Source: Turritopsis dohrnii
Taxonomy: Eukaryota; Cnidaria; Hydrozoa; Anthoathecata; Oceaniidae
Assembly (NCBI GenBank): GCA_027922465.2
Contig: BQMF02000340.1
Span: 248,001-312,000, forward strand
DNA: 64,000 bases
Reading direction: 5' to 3'
The notes beneath the pieces were generated by a model. It had not been told where the DNA came from and searched no databases. It saw only the letters and a program-made list of their open reading frames with translations. Shown piece by piece: positions 33,813 to 45,735 of this stretch. The translations under genes and the position numbers were made by a program. Each line of letters opens with the position of its first letter. Within the stretch, counting starts at the first letter, position 1.

Positions 33813-35726
33813 TTCCCAAAAACTGAAAATTCTCCTATTAATTCAAATTTTTTTTCAATTTTTATTAAAAGGTCATATTTTGTCACTAACCGCTTATATT
33901 TAATTGCTACGAATTTCATTATTTCTTCAAAAAACTGCTTAAATTCCTCGCCTCTGCTGTTTTACCCCAAAGTAACTGTCGATAGTAAATCTTAATCTTA
34001 TCGTTCCGGGATATGTAAACTAAGGAATTTGAAAAGAATTCACAAACACAGGAACAATCAGCCAATCGGTTTTCTTGAGGACTGTACTGTTCTCTGATGT
34101 GTGCGTAATATATAGAAAATAAGTACCGGGAATTATGTATGTCACCACAAGCAGAAGTGAGATAATACAAACTGTGATAGTAGCCTTTTAATGTACGCTG
34201 ATAGATGTTCGTGAATCACTGCGTCTCTGTATTTTCCTCGCATTTTTTACGACGTAAAACGTCAGCAGCATATTCATGCCAAAGCCACAAATCGCTATTG
34301 AAATAAACAAAGAGCCAGTAAATCGTATTATGTCTTTTTTCGATGAATGATCATCTTGGATGGAAAGTTTTAAGATACCGAGAGTTGTCCCAACTGATAA
34401 AGAAGACATTATAGTGAGAAGAACAACTGAAATAAAAACTTGTTTAGTAATGTGCCGTGTGTAGAATGCACGAAATACGATATGAACGTATCGACTGACA
34501 GTTATTCTAGGAGCTCACTACGGGTGATTTCATACCATAAAGAATAGAATTTTCACTATTCTTAACTGATTCCTAGACCCCTTTGGACTCGAATTCTCTT
34601 GGTCAGCTCAGTTTCTTTTGGGGGTCTAGGCCCCAGGACCCTGAATAACGAGCCCAAATGTGTATTAAATTTATGCCATCAGCAATAGGACCCAAAGTTT
34701 GTGGAAGCAAACTAAGGAATAAGGAGGACTTAAAAATACCTAAGCATACTAAATATTTTAGGGGGTTTTCCCAGCACACCCAGTATCAAAATGTCATATT
34801 TACTTCATAAGTAATAGGGATGAAATTTTGTGTGCATGTAGGTGGATGGAAAGGGCTCCGAAAAAACCCTAAGCATACTAAAATTTCTGAGGGATTTCCC
34901 CAGCATACCCCCCACGAAGATCACATAAAACAAGAAATTGAGATATCTTTATATTGCATAATTTTATAGCAATTCATCAGGAACACGGTCCAAAGCTTGT
35001 GCAAAAAACCCTGGTGAATGGAAAAGTTAAAAATATTTAAGTATTACTAAAATTTGTAGGGGGTTGCCTGAGCACACCTGGACCAAAATGCCCAAAATGA
35101 CGTCATATTTATGTCATAAGTAATAGGAATAAAATCTTGTTGGAATGCAGGTGGATGTAAAGGGCTACCCTAAAATCCTAAGCATACTAAAATTTCTGAG
35201 GGGTTTCCCCAGCATACCCCCTTTAAAACTACTAACCATTTTTAAAACTTTCCTCCAGAAAGCTTAAATCATTTAGCTCCATGCTTAAATACTTAAGGTC
35301 ACTGCTTTTCATCCTAATCTTAAAATGTATGCAAAGAAGGAAGGAGAGAAAGGAGAGATAAGTTCTGTGCGTGTTTATTATTTATGTTTGCATAGTAATA
35401 TATCAATCAATCATCAGACCAATCTTCGGCGACATCCTAAAAAGACAAAAAATACTGTATTGTCATTGGGCCATCTCAACCCGATGTGTGAGTACAGACA
35501 TTCCTTAATGCATAGTCCGTGGATGCTAGAATGCTAGGTCCATACCATAGATCAGACTTTGTCTGGTTTCTATTTACCAGCTAAAAGAAGTTTACATACT
35601 TCTTGAACAGCTCTCTTAACAGTTAATAGCAGTTGAAAACACCGGCTGAAATAAAAATGTCCTTCAACTGTAGACTTAGAAGTTAATGCAAACAAAGATC
35701 TACCTCCGGTTCACAAGAATTTACTA

Positions 35727-38195
35727 CTCTGTATCTTCGTCACTGTTCTCATCGTTGGTCAAGTCAAAAATGTATTCCTCGTCATCGTATCCGTCTTCTT
35801 CGTTTCCGTCTTCTTCGTTTTCCTCATCACAGGTTTTTGAATTTATAAAATAAAAAAGCTAAAATTAAAGGCTGAAAAATTATGAAACCAAATTGTAGAG
35901 TCAATATAACCTTCTTTCTATTGCGAAAATGTTAAAAGTTTGTTTTCTCACCAACATACCTTCAATAACTTCCAATATCGATGGGGCTGATTCACCCTCA
36001 AACCATTTGATTCGGTAAGCTCCGTCTTCCAATATCCATCCGCTCTCTTCTGGCATTTCAACTGGTTGGTGTTGACATGTCGAAGACATCCATCTCTTTG
36101 TTATCAGTTTTTCACCCTCTTCACTTTCTCCTGCAAGGTTTTAAAACAAGGTGGTAGCATCCCAGCATCTAACTGCTTGATCTGGGACAGGTTCTTTGAT
36201 GTGTGTATTTGATATTTTTCAACAAACATCTCAAATCGTGCATCATTGACGTTCTTTGTCTTTCTTCTCCCATACATTGCACAAACAAACTGCTCAAACT
36301 TTACCACCATTTCTGTACTTATCTCTTCGTTACTTCCAAGATCTTGAAACATTTGCTGGAAATTGGGCCTGCTTTCTAGAATCTTCAAAGGACGAATTTT
36401 CCTTTTACGACAAAAGGATGCCGTGTAATCACAACCTGTAAAGGCGTGATATTCAGGTAGCGCTGCACAAAGACTTTCTCCAAGCTCTTCACACAGTTGA
36501 TTAATGCTGATATATCTCAGGGAGTTATCAGACTAAGTACCAACTTCCATCCAGATTTTGATATCTTGAGAATACCATCGTTTTGATTCCAAAGCTATAA
36601 TGAGACAATCTGTATCAACTGTGCGGATGATAACATTTTTTGGTGGATCGATTCGAGACAGGTGATAAAACATCCTAATGTCGGCTTCTTCGTGTGAACA
36701 GAATAGGCTGGGTACATCATCTCTAAACATATCGGAATAATCGCCAACAAACTTGAAACAACGATCTTTATCATTGGCGTAAATCACTTTTCTTCCAATA
36801 ATTGCAGCAAATTCAGGCTCTTCCCATATCTTAATCAAAAACGAAATCAATGCTTCTTTAAAGAATGGGTTCTTCAAAGCTGTTAGCCAATTTGATGGTC
36901 GTTTTTTATCTGGACCTTCGATTTGATATGGTATGCTTTCAGCTGATCTTTTATCTCGCTTGCAATCTTTTATCGAAGGTTTCACCCATTTATCTGCCAT
37001 TTATATGCCAGCTGAAAAGTCTCCACTAATGCTTGGATTATTAGCTCTGGTTGATCTGGTCTGCGGTTCCTTCACAACTTTTTTCCTTGGATGTTGAGAA
37101 AGTGCAACAAATTTTCTATAACAGCCAATATGATAGCCGTTCACATCATCCGGGGCTTCTGGTAAAGTGACTTGATCGTGATATTTAAAAGCATTTTCCT
37201 TCCAAATAGCCAAAACAACCATACATTTCTTTAGCAAATTGAGATTGAACAATATAACTTTTTCATTTGTCTCTTTGTTATTGGCCGCAGCATGTAAAAC
37301 ACAAAATGGATCTAAAACGTAAAAAACTTCACTGTAAGTTTTATACAAGCATATATCTTTCTGTCGTGACGTTCAGTCGGAGTTCTGTTCTGTCCAGTTG
37401 ATTTCACGTGGTGTGTCGGTCATTGTTATGTGTCATTTCTGTTGTTAGTAAAATCAATAGCATATGGTCGATGTTTTACATACTCAATCTCTTTATTCTT
37501 GGGGGCATTCAAAAAGTACAGTCATTCAAGAGGGGGGGGGGGGGGGGAGGTCGAACAAAAACGAACAGGGGTGGGAGTGGGGAGTACTTCGTATTTTACT
37601 CTAGCGTACGTTCGTTCTGCCATAAATATATCAAGATAAATATCTGTTATTAAGCCGTTAAATAACAAATTTAACACTTTTGAATTAACAATACTTATCC
37701 CGTGCCCTTTTATTCTAAAAATATTCAACATTTTGTACAAATAGTAGCTGTGATTACAAAATAGCGAACGTACGTAAGGGGGGAGGGGGTGTTCAGCCTG
37801 ATTTTTTTCTCTTTTTTAAATTTTTTCTAAACAATTTCAACGGCAACATTTGAGTCTCGCTGTTCTAATAAAAAAGAGTATATTTAAACTTAAAAGCAAT
37901 TCATTTTTAAGGCCTAGACAAAATGTAATGTGTTTATCTTATTTTTTTTAAGCAAGAATATAAAAATAACAAAATATAATAAAATGTAATTTCACGCGAT
38001 GATACAATCAATACCTATAGGACTTGAATCTTCAACATTTTCTACAGAAACAGGAAATTTTCTTCGTTTGAATCGACATAACTTTACGAATAAATAAAGT
38101 ATCTTTATGAACAACGAAGTTTTTAAAATACCTCCATTATTAACATTATTTGAAGCAGTGACACTTTCTTCTTCTTCGTTGTCATCCATGTTTTT
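35727..38195 (-). CDS. Putative transposase of the 4.5 kb TIR element (multi-exon, boundaries approximate)
   Basis: Pieces on the - strand form one gene. A first exon begins MNDKFKNMDDNEEEESV (38195) and a small exon lies near 38070-38020. 37348-37001 has NEKVILFNLNLLKKC and NGYHIGCYRKFVAL; its frame meets a stop that a splice must avoid. 37000-36533 has LFCSHEEADIRMFYHL and VIIRTVDTDCLIIAL. 36388-36104 contains FVCAMYGRRKTKNVNDARFE and MLPPCFKTLQEKVKR. 36089-35901 has GWILEDGAYRIKWFEG, and an acidic last exon ends near 35727. SHEEAD-x-RM followed by D-T-D-x-L-I-I-A-L is shared by many multicopy 'uncharacterised' invertebrate proteins. The second motif looks like the acidic strand of PIN/XPG-type nucleases. 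Being inside the inverted repeats, it is probably the element's own mobility protein. Confidence 0.55.
37532..37785. repeat. G16 tract and flanking inverted pair
   Basis: Sixteen G in a row (37532-37547) are followed by CGTACGTTCG (37605-37614), which is inverted as CGAACGTACG (37765-37774), then another G-rich run. It may be a small nested insertion in the TIR element. G tracts of this length are also prone to assembly error. Confidence 0.5.
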
Positions 38196-39393
38196 GAATT
38201 TATCATTCAATACTAGAAGCGGTAAGATGTAAACAGATCGTCAAACACTTTACTGCACAACATAAAAAATAATTGGTATGTAAAAACATCGAAACAAGAA
38301 AAAAAAACTTTCAGAGTGGAGGACTTGATATATAACGAAATTAAATAAATGCGCCACGAAGGGTTTATTGATTTTTTGAGTGCTATGTTATTTACTGTCA
38401 TTTATAAGGAAAGTCATGACAAAAGATCATATCAGTAGACAGGAAATGTATACCCTAACGTTGCATATATTTTAATATTTTTCTTACGCAGCCTCAGTAT
38501 AGTCAGTTCACTGTAAATTCTATAGGATTATATTCCATATACTAAACAGTTTGAAGAAATTTCAAAATTACTTTGTGGGAAATTTGCGTTAGAGGGGGAC
38601 ATGGGAGGGGGTATGCTGGGGAAATCCCTCAAAAATTTTAGTATGCTGAGGCTTTTATGGCAGCCCTTCACATCAACCTGCATTCCATCCCGTCCATTCC
38701 GTCCCTATTACTTATGAAGTAAATATGAAGTCATTTTGGGCATTTTGATACTGGGTATGCTGGAAAAACCCCCTAACAAATTTAGTTAGCTTAGGTATTT
38801 TTAAGTCCTCCTTATCCCTTAGTTTGCTTCCACAAACTTTGGGTCCTATTGCTGATGGCATAAATTTAATACCCATTTGGGCTCGCTATTCAGGGCCCTG
38901 GGCCTAGACCCATCAAAAGAAACTGCGCTGACCAAGAGCATTCGAGTCCGAAGGGGTCTAGGAATCAGTTAAAAATAGTGAAAATTCTATTCTTTATGGT
39001 ATGGAATCATCCGTAGTGAGCTCCTAGACTAAGTAATCAAAGGTATGATTGCTGCTGACGATGAAATAATCGACGTAAAAACTGCTCGATCAAAACCGTG
39101 TTTTCGCATGACGGAATGCTTTTTGACAAAACCAAAAGATTATGTGGTATGGCTACCATACCCAAAAATAAATCACTAATAGCCATACACATGAACAACT
39201 GTCCAATCCTCTTCTTGTACGCTCGTATTTTAAACTGACCATAAGCCATTACTGAATTTACGATCATGGTTATAACCATTGCGATACAATTGACAATGTA
39301 TAAAGAATGTCGTTCATTCTGTTGTATACTGACGTCTGCTAAACACCAAACAGGACTTAGTGTAGGATTTGACATGTTGTTTGTCGTCAACAT

Positions 39394-39867
39394 ATTATAC
39401 CAGTGAACGACTGTTCACTCTTGAACATTAAAGCAGAAGCATTCATAACAAGAGAAAACATTTGTCGTTTTTTCAAATAAACATTCTGTCAATTGCTTGA
39501 AATGAAGAGGCCCGACTTTTATGCCATTAAAAAGACATTTGTATAAGTTTTCCAAAAATGTATAATTTAGTGAACAAAATAAATGTTTTAAAAACTATAA
39601 ATGTTTTCTTTTCCTAATGGTGATTAATTTCATAAATAACCAATAAAGGCGCTTTTTGAAGACCAATTATTAAATTGACAAAATTACAAAGCACAAAAAT
39701 GTGGCGGTCTGAACACCATGGCTACTTAAAAATGCAGAAGTCAGAAAACGTATTTGGTAATCATCAATGAATAGAAGAAAAATTTAATCTTAACTTACTC
39801 CGCAAACTGTATTTTCATGAATGAAAAAAGCCAGATATGGAGTACTCTTTAGTAAACAATTTATCAC
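39394..39867. other. 5' flank of the GPCR pseudogene, nothing recognised
   Basis: AT-rich DNA upstream (on the - strand) of the receptor start. No promoter element can be assigned. Confidence 0.5.
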
Positions 39868-40714
39868 CAGGCACGGCGCCACTGGGGGGGCTGGGGGGGC
39901 TGAAGCCCCCCCCACATTTTTGATGAGTTAAAAAAATTTTTTTCACTGTTTCATTTTCACAACAAACAAAGCAGAAAACACAAAAGAGAAGATAATAATA
40001 GTATAATTAACGTTTTCTCATTACTTTCGGCAAGTGCGTATTTTCATTCATTCAGTAGCTCACTTTCTGCAATACAATGTCTTCACGGTCTTTGTATTAC
40101 ACAATTTATGCTTACGCAAAGGAAATTTCATATTAAGTAGCGTTAGAAGTGTTGTGTAACATCAATATGTTCAATATATACAGTGTTAATCGAAAAAGCA
40201 AGTGAATAGACCTCTTCTGAATATTTCTTTATCGAACTTCACCTCGTTTTCAGGTCTATTAATAAAAACGTAAGTATTTTTGACGTTGTTATTTTATTTT
40301 GTGCTCTTTTGCCATCGAGTAATAAAGTAATTTGCCGGATTTTATGTCATAGTGAAATTTGTACTTGTACTTGTTAAATTAGTTATCACCGCACAACCTC
40401 GAGGTATATTTCTGTCGTTTCCATTGGTTGTTTTATAAATGAGACTAGTGACTAAAATATATAACTAAAAAACATTTGCCATATTGCACTTGTCACCGTA
40501 TCATAACCCTTATCTGGTGCAAAAATCTCTTCCATATAATTAAATAAAGTGTCTTTATATTTATTTGAATAAGTCTGGGGAATGCGTTTTTAGACGTTCA
40601 AGAGGGTGCAATTTCAAAATTTTCTTCGCGTCGGACCCAACCATGGTGGGTCCTCCTACGTCACTATACCGAATGTTAAGCCCCCCCAAATTCAATTTCG
40701 TGGCGCCGTCTCTG
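39868..40714. mobile_element. hAT-type non-autonomous element (847 bp)
   Basis: It begins CAGGCACGGCGCCAC and ends GTGGCGCCGTCTCTG. Just inside, GGGGGGGCT on the left matches AGCCCCCCC on the right. It is flanked by ATCAC on both sides (39863-39867 and 40715-40719), a 5-bp duplication. It has no coding capacity. Confidence 0.85.
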
Positions 40715-40820
40715 ATCACACATACAAGATGACAAAATGAAAACAGAAATGCTTAAGTTATGAAATTAGTTGTTTCAAATAGTTATAAAATTACAACGTT
40801 ACCAAATTACAAATAAAAAA

Positions 40821-41270
40821 TCATGTTAAAGTTCTTCGCATAGATTGTGTCTCTTTTCTTGATAACTCCAGTTTCATCTCACTCTCTTTTCTTCGTATCG
40901 ATCTCTTTGCTAACAACACATAGGCATCAACAAATGCCCTTGTACGTATATCAACCCATTTTCCAATTATTTGTTCTTTTAGAATATCTGCCAGTTTTCT
41001 AAGAGGCAAATGCCTTGATAAGCTTTCCAAACCTTCTGAAACAAGCTTTGAATTTTCCAAATGCTTTTGTATAGCTTCACGCATATCTTCACACCTATAT
41101 GTTCGGATAAATTGTAGATTTAAAACATGTCGCACAGTATTTTCAATCTGACGAGCAAACATGCCATCATTCACTGAAGTCCATCCTCCACGGTTGTTAA
41201 AACTAATCAAATCCCAGAAATTAAAGTACTTTGACTTAAATTGACTCTCATCTACCATCTTGAAGGAACT
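40821..41270 (-). CDS. Unrecognised exon, 146 codons, - strand
   Basis: An open frame on the - strand from 41258 to the stop at 40821 is preceded by a good acceptor (TTACAG at 41271) in frame with SSFK before the Met. It is charged and helical: GGWTSVNDGMFARQIENTV near the start, ADILKEQIIGKWVDIRTRAFVD in the middle, and a Lys/Arg/Glu tail. The balanced composition and length make it unlikely to be random. I cannot name it. The RGGW-x-S-V-x-D stretch faintly recalls 'RGGLT' segments of transposon proteins. It sits between two hAT elements. Its upstream exons would lie beyond 41271, where the 2.6 kb hAT element now sits. Confidence 0.4.
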   Translation of the reverse strand, partial: SSFKMVDESQFKSKYFNFWDLISFNNRGGWTSVNDGMFARQIENTVRHVLNLQFIRTYRCEDMREAIQKHLENSKLVSEGLESLSRHLPLRKLADILKEQIIGKWVDIRTRAFVDAYVLLAKRSIRRKESEMKLELSRKETQSMRRTLT

Positions 41271-41338
41271 CTGTAATGTTAGAACATCATTTTCCGCATT
41301 AGGAAGTGTATTATTAGTGTCTGTTATTAGCTATTACA

Positions 41339-43934
41339 CAGGGGCGGATCTAGGATTTTTTAAGGGTTAGGCAAATTTTTTTTGTTAAACACACATAAGG
41401 GCGCACTCGATGAAATTTACGCCAATTTACGCCCAATCTAATACATACTTTTCGAAGTGTAAAAATTATTAACTCGAATTGATTCGTCCTAACGTAAAGG
41501 GGTGTTATCATGCAAGCCTGTATTGTTGCACTAATGGAATAAGGGAAATAAACAAAAGAAAACTAATTGAGTATGAATGGAATGTATTAAACCACGTTAT
41601 GTAGGCCAAAATAATATTTTCTGCCAGATTGGAGGTTAAGTAAATAACCAATAAATTACTTCATCTGTTATCTTCTTCATTTTCTTGATTGCTTGTACAT
41701 GAACAGGAAGCATCCACCAAACGAAAACATACTTGTAATGAATCAAATAAATAAATTTTCAATCACCTATCATGATAGATTGGAGCACTCAGATAAATAC
41801 ATGATACTTTATGATATTTTACTTCATATATATACATATACATGATATTTTATCTATGTACTTCGCAAGATGGTCAGATAGAAAGAAAAGAAAAGAAATT
41901 ATGTTAAGAAATAGAGTAAAATGACCAAAATCAAAGTTAGAGACAAGCTCCTTGATCATTATCCAGCAGCAAAATAAAAGCAGATTTCTGCACTATACGT
42001 TCATCAAATCAAATAGTATACCCTACCCTAAAAATGATCCATGGTTAAATAATTAATGTCAACCACATTATAGTAAAAGATGGTGTTTACAGAAATCCCT
42101 GAGACAAGTCCAAGAACCTATATATAAAACTACACAACAACAGACAAATTGTGTACTGCTTCCTAAGAGCTACAGCATTTTTTCCAGAATTAAATGTAGC
42201 ATAGGAAACAAGAAGTCAAACTAAAACATTATATAATTACCTTTTTCAAAAGAAGACATAACATAGGTGGTTTTTGTAAAATGAAAGAATAACTCCAAAG
42301 ATGTTAAAGTGTTCCTGCATCCAAAATGATATTTCGAGGGATGATAGAATGCACAAAGTTGTTTCAGAAGTCTTATAGTTTTTGGAAATTCTGTTTCCTT
42401 GGGCAGATATTTCAATTTAAAAATCATAAAATCATACAATACATAATTATGATGTAATAAGATTTTTATTCTTTGTTTATGTGTATAAACTCTCAATATA
42501 ACTTCATTTTCTTATCACTCACTCGCCCTTTCTCTCTATAGTAAATTAAAAAGATATAGTATTAATGATAACTTGCGATAAGAAGTTTAACCTATTATAT
42601 ACTATCTTATTATATACATCATAAAATATGCATTGCATAAAGTGAATGTAAGATTTCAAAAATTAAATATATACATATCTCAGAAACTGGAAGTAAGTTA
42701 TACTAACAAGAGGCTTTTTGAGCTTCATCGTATTGGTTCATATCATTTTGGACACAGGATCCTTTTAAAGTTCTTAAATTCAAAACCTGACAGTCATCTC
42801 GAACCAAGAAAAATTATGCTGAACTGTACAAATAAGTTACCAGGTAAAGATACTGGTGCTAAAAAAACCATGCAGCTGCCTACGCAAAACAACTTAGAAA
42901 AATAACAATGACTTTGTGTATTATAAACTCAGTCATTCAAACGTAATTTCGTAACATTTACAGATGCATTTTTGATTAACAGAAACAGATACCAAAAATA
43001 TTTATATAGCTATACATCATTAATCAATATAAAATAGGCTTCGCTTCGGTTCAGTTGACACAAACAAACTTAATATCTGAGCTAATAATTAACTGTCGTC
43101 ATACTTATGTTCAACGAATTATGGTGCTAATAATCCATGCTAATCATTTATATTACATAAAATAAAACACTTGCTTTAAAAAGCAGCCACAATGTTTTCA
43201 TTTTGCAGAAGCAAGAGAAGAGACATAACTCGAAAAAAATGCTTTTCCTAGATTTTGAAGTCAGTTTTCAACAGATTATTATTAGTGGATTATTAGTGAA
43301 TTCAAAATTCCATAATACTTTCCTAATTAATACTTCATTATTGCTATCAAAAGCTGCAACGATGTTTTCTAGCGAACCATGTTGAACTGGGTCTAATTCG
43401 AAGGTCCCACGGTCGTTTTGTGCAGATTTGGTGACCATTCATTCAATAAAGTCTGTAAACCCATGGTTGTACCTTAGGCAAATTTTCTTCTGGTTCATTC
43501 ATTTAAAGTGTGTAAACCCATGGCTCCTTAGGCAAATTTTCTTCCAGTTCATTCATTAAAGTGTGTAAACCCGGGGCTCCTTAGGCAAATTTTCTTCGCC
43601 TAAGGTGAGCGTTAGGCACTAGTCTGTGTTGTCAATGTGACTATGAGAAGTCATTTTCCGGGCAGAATCAATACCTATAAACTCAAGCTGTAAAAAACAT
43701 TAATTTTTAACATCATGGCGCGCGCCGCGCATGCAGCCGGAGAATAATCCTATTTGCGAAAGAAAGGATCGGCGGGCGGATTGATGCGGGGGAGAATCTC
43801 TTGATATTTTCGATTATTTTCTGATTATTGTGTAATAATACAATACCTTTTTCATACAATTTTATGAAAAACATTATTTAACTGATTTTGGGTTAGGCAT
43901 TTGCCTAAGTTGCCTAACCCTGGATCCGCCCCTG
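41339..43934. mobile_element. hAT-type element (2.6 kb), non-autonomous
   Basis: It starts CAGGGGCGGATCTAGG and ends CCTGGATCCGCCCCTG. GGGTTAGGCAAAT on the left is answered by GCCTAAC/GTTAGGC copies on the right. TTACA occurs directly on both sides (41334-41338 and 43935-43939). The CAGGGGCGG terminus is classic for hAT elements. I find no transposase in it; short frames at 42221-42496 and 42633-42905 are not recognisable. Confidence 0.85.
43438..43600. repeat. Three tandem 55-bp repeats in the hAT element
   Basis: Units start at 43438, 43494 and 43548. Each carries TTCATTCA, a GTGTGTAAACCC or GTCTGTAAACCC stretch, CCTTAGGCAAATTTTCTTC. The GCAAATTTTC/TTAGGC words echo the element's terminal TTAGGC repeats. 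Confidence 0.8.
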
Positions 43935-44199
43935 TTACATGATTGCGTTATCAGCTTTATGTTGTCTATTGTTAAGCATCTTTAGTTGATCAATACAAAA
44001 CTAGTGACGGTAGCAGGAAAAGTGACAAATTGTCAAAGCTTTTGACAACCATACAAAAACAGTTGATGATAACGAACGATTGACCAATTTTAAGATGCTG
44101 CAACAATCCAATTTGAATGAATCGGTAAATGTGCATAGACCTTATCAGACATACAAAAATTCATCATGACGAAGAGAATTTTCATTGCAATAGTTTGCA

Positions 44200-44390
44200 T
44201 GCATGTTACCTAAAATGAATGTTTGTTTGTCTCAAAATTGTGAATAACGTAATCCAAAAATCTTGACAATGGTTCACTTGAAATGGCAAACTTTTAAGTT
44301 TTACATAAGTAGAAGCGAAAAATTTCATCTTCTGTCATTTTGCCTTCGGTGTAATCAAAATTGATTGATCTTGTGCTAATGAAAAGTATA
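44200..44390 (+). repeat. Dispersed 190-bp repeat, copy 2
   Basis: Same sequence as 26745-26935 with moderate divergence, in the same orientation. The flanks differ. It lies between the hAT element and the hAT transposase remnant. Confidence 0.65.
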
Positions 44391-44919
44391 CCATAGCTGA
44401 CACGTGACTGAGTTTATAAAGGGTCTTTCCAATCAAGATGGTTCATAAGCCTTTTAGCTCTGTTACCGACAAGAACGCAAAATGAGCGGTAATGAGCAAA
44501 AAAGGTGTGACAAAAAAAAACACGTTTAGAGTACAGCAACAACGAGATGAAACAACTTCCTTTCTGCCAATGAGAGATTATTTCCACTAAAAGTTTGAGA
44601 AGATCCAAGTGTACATTCCTCACCTGAAGATGAGACTAAAATTTTCCGCCAAAAATGGAATGGCATCAACATCCAATACTAATTCATAAAAAATTAGTTA
44701 AAGATCTTTAACTGAATTGAAGGTTCATGAAGGTGGGGTCATGAACTTGTCTTTTTTTCCATAAAAGGGACTCGTGTCAGTAACAAAGAATAGTTATCAC
44801 TCTGTCTACAATCTGCAGTCAAGTTTTCGACAAGGGGAGAAAATTCACTTGGAAACATCAATAACAACATCGAGAAGTAGGAAGATTTCGAAACCTTGAA
44901 ATAGCTGCAAAAGTTTTCT

Positions 44920-45735
44920 ACAACCAGTTGGACAGTTTGTGCTGAATGTATGAAAAGAATTCTTGATAATTACAAATCACTCATGCAATTATGAGAAGAA
45001 TATTTGGAAGAAAGCTAGACCAGGAGACAAAAGCAAGAATCGTTGGGTGAAAAAGTCAAAAATGTTTGCTGATCTAGTTGTAAATACATTACAAAGCATG
45101 AATAATGATGAAGAGTTTGATTTATTTTTCGAGGCAACCAAGAAAACATTCGACTCGATCCAAAAAATCGGAACACCAGTCTTGCCACGAAAGAGAAAAC
45201 GGCAGAACTTATCCGTCCTCAAATAGCAGACCAGCTTTGAAGGACCAGAGAGAAATGCATCCAGAAACAGCTCTTGATTACTTCATGGAAAAAATATAGC
45301 AACGTTGCTGTTAAAAGCCAAAGGTTGATACTTCAGAAAAGCTATTGCAATTGGAACTGGATTTCGTCCGAGATTTTGATCATGTTTATTTGGAAAGCGA
45401 CTTTCATCTCCTTCCCTCCATTTTGGATCAGTCTGCACCAGTTGATTTTCTCGAAATGTGCAAGATGCTTCAAAAATATAAAAAGAAAAATGATCATTGA
45501 TAAAGAACGTCTGAAACAGAATTCTTATGGTACTGACGAGTGGTGCTACCCCAGCTGAGCCCGAACGCTCTTTTTCAAACAAAGAAGAATAACAACTTGG
45601 ATCAGTTCAACTATGGATAAAAAAAGATTCGATTCGTTGTCAATTTTAAATGCCCACACCGATATAGTGGTAGATAAAATGTTAAAGGCGTCGGAGTAAA
45701 TTCAGAATTTTCAAAGATCTTCAGTGACTTTTTAT
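44920..45735 (+). pseudogene. hAT transposase remnant (ZMYM1/TTF-finger group)
   Basis: Fragments in several + strand frames follow the order of the C-terminal half of hAT transposases of the ZMYM1-like group. These are TSWTVCAECMKRILDNYKSL (about 44925), FADLVVNTLQSMNNDEEFDL and PVLPRKRKRQN (45060-45215), HPETALDYFMEK (45250-45295), then CARCFKNIKRKMIIDKERL (about 45455-45515). Near the end come PAEPERSFS-like and KRFDSLSILNAHTDIVDKML-like pieces in the 45545-45700 stretch, the dimerisation region. There are several frameshifts. The N-terminal finger and first catalytic residues are missing. Confidence 0.7.

Larger units (their letters stand above)
34507..39027 (-). mobile_element. 4.5 kb TIR transposon inserted in the GPCR pseudogene
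   Basis: The ends are CTAGGAGCTCACTACGG and its exact inverse. The inverted repeats stay alignable for about 420 bp (34507-34912 and 38598-39027). The left end also has a second, tandem copy of the inner part (35030-35220). The target duplication is ambiguous: either CTAG itself (palindromic, so not decidable) or the imperfect ATTACT/ATAACT on the - strand. It contains a multi-exon gene on the - strand (35727-38195). A 3-4 bp duplication with a nuclease-like gene would fit Academ, but this is a guess. Confidence 0.85.
33919..39393 (-). pseudogene. Rhodopsin-type GPCR pseudogene split by a transposon
   Basis: A class A receptor reads on the - strand from 39393. The N-terminus is followed by TM1 (LYIVNCIAMVITMIVNSVMA), TM2 (MCMAISDLFLGMVAI) and a Cys that should pair with the second outer loop (IPSCEN). 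A missing base in GTTTT near 39095 shifts the frame into TM3 (FTSIISSSAAIIPLIT). The 4.5 kb insertion 34507-39027 follows. The gene resumes at 34506 with ITVSRYVHIVF, an SRY version of the DRY motif, then TM4 (FISVVLLTIMSSLSVG), TM5 (GSLFISIAICGFGMNML) and, after TAA at 34186-34188, TM6 (TVCIISLLLVVTYII). TM7 (WLIVPVFVNSF) shifts frame near 34025 into NSLVYISRNDKIKIYY. The ligand class is unknown. Two frameshifts, a stop and the insertion show it is dead. Confidence 0.8.
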
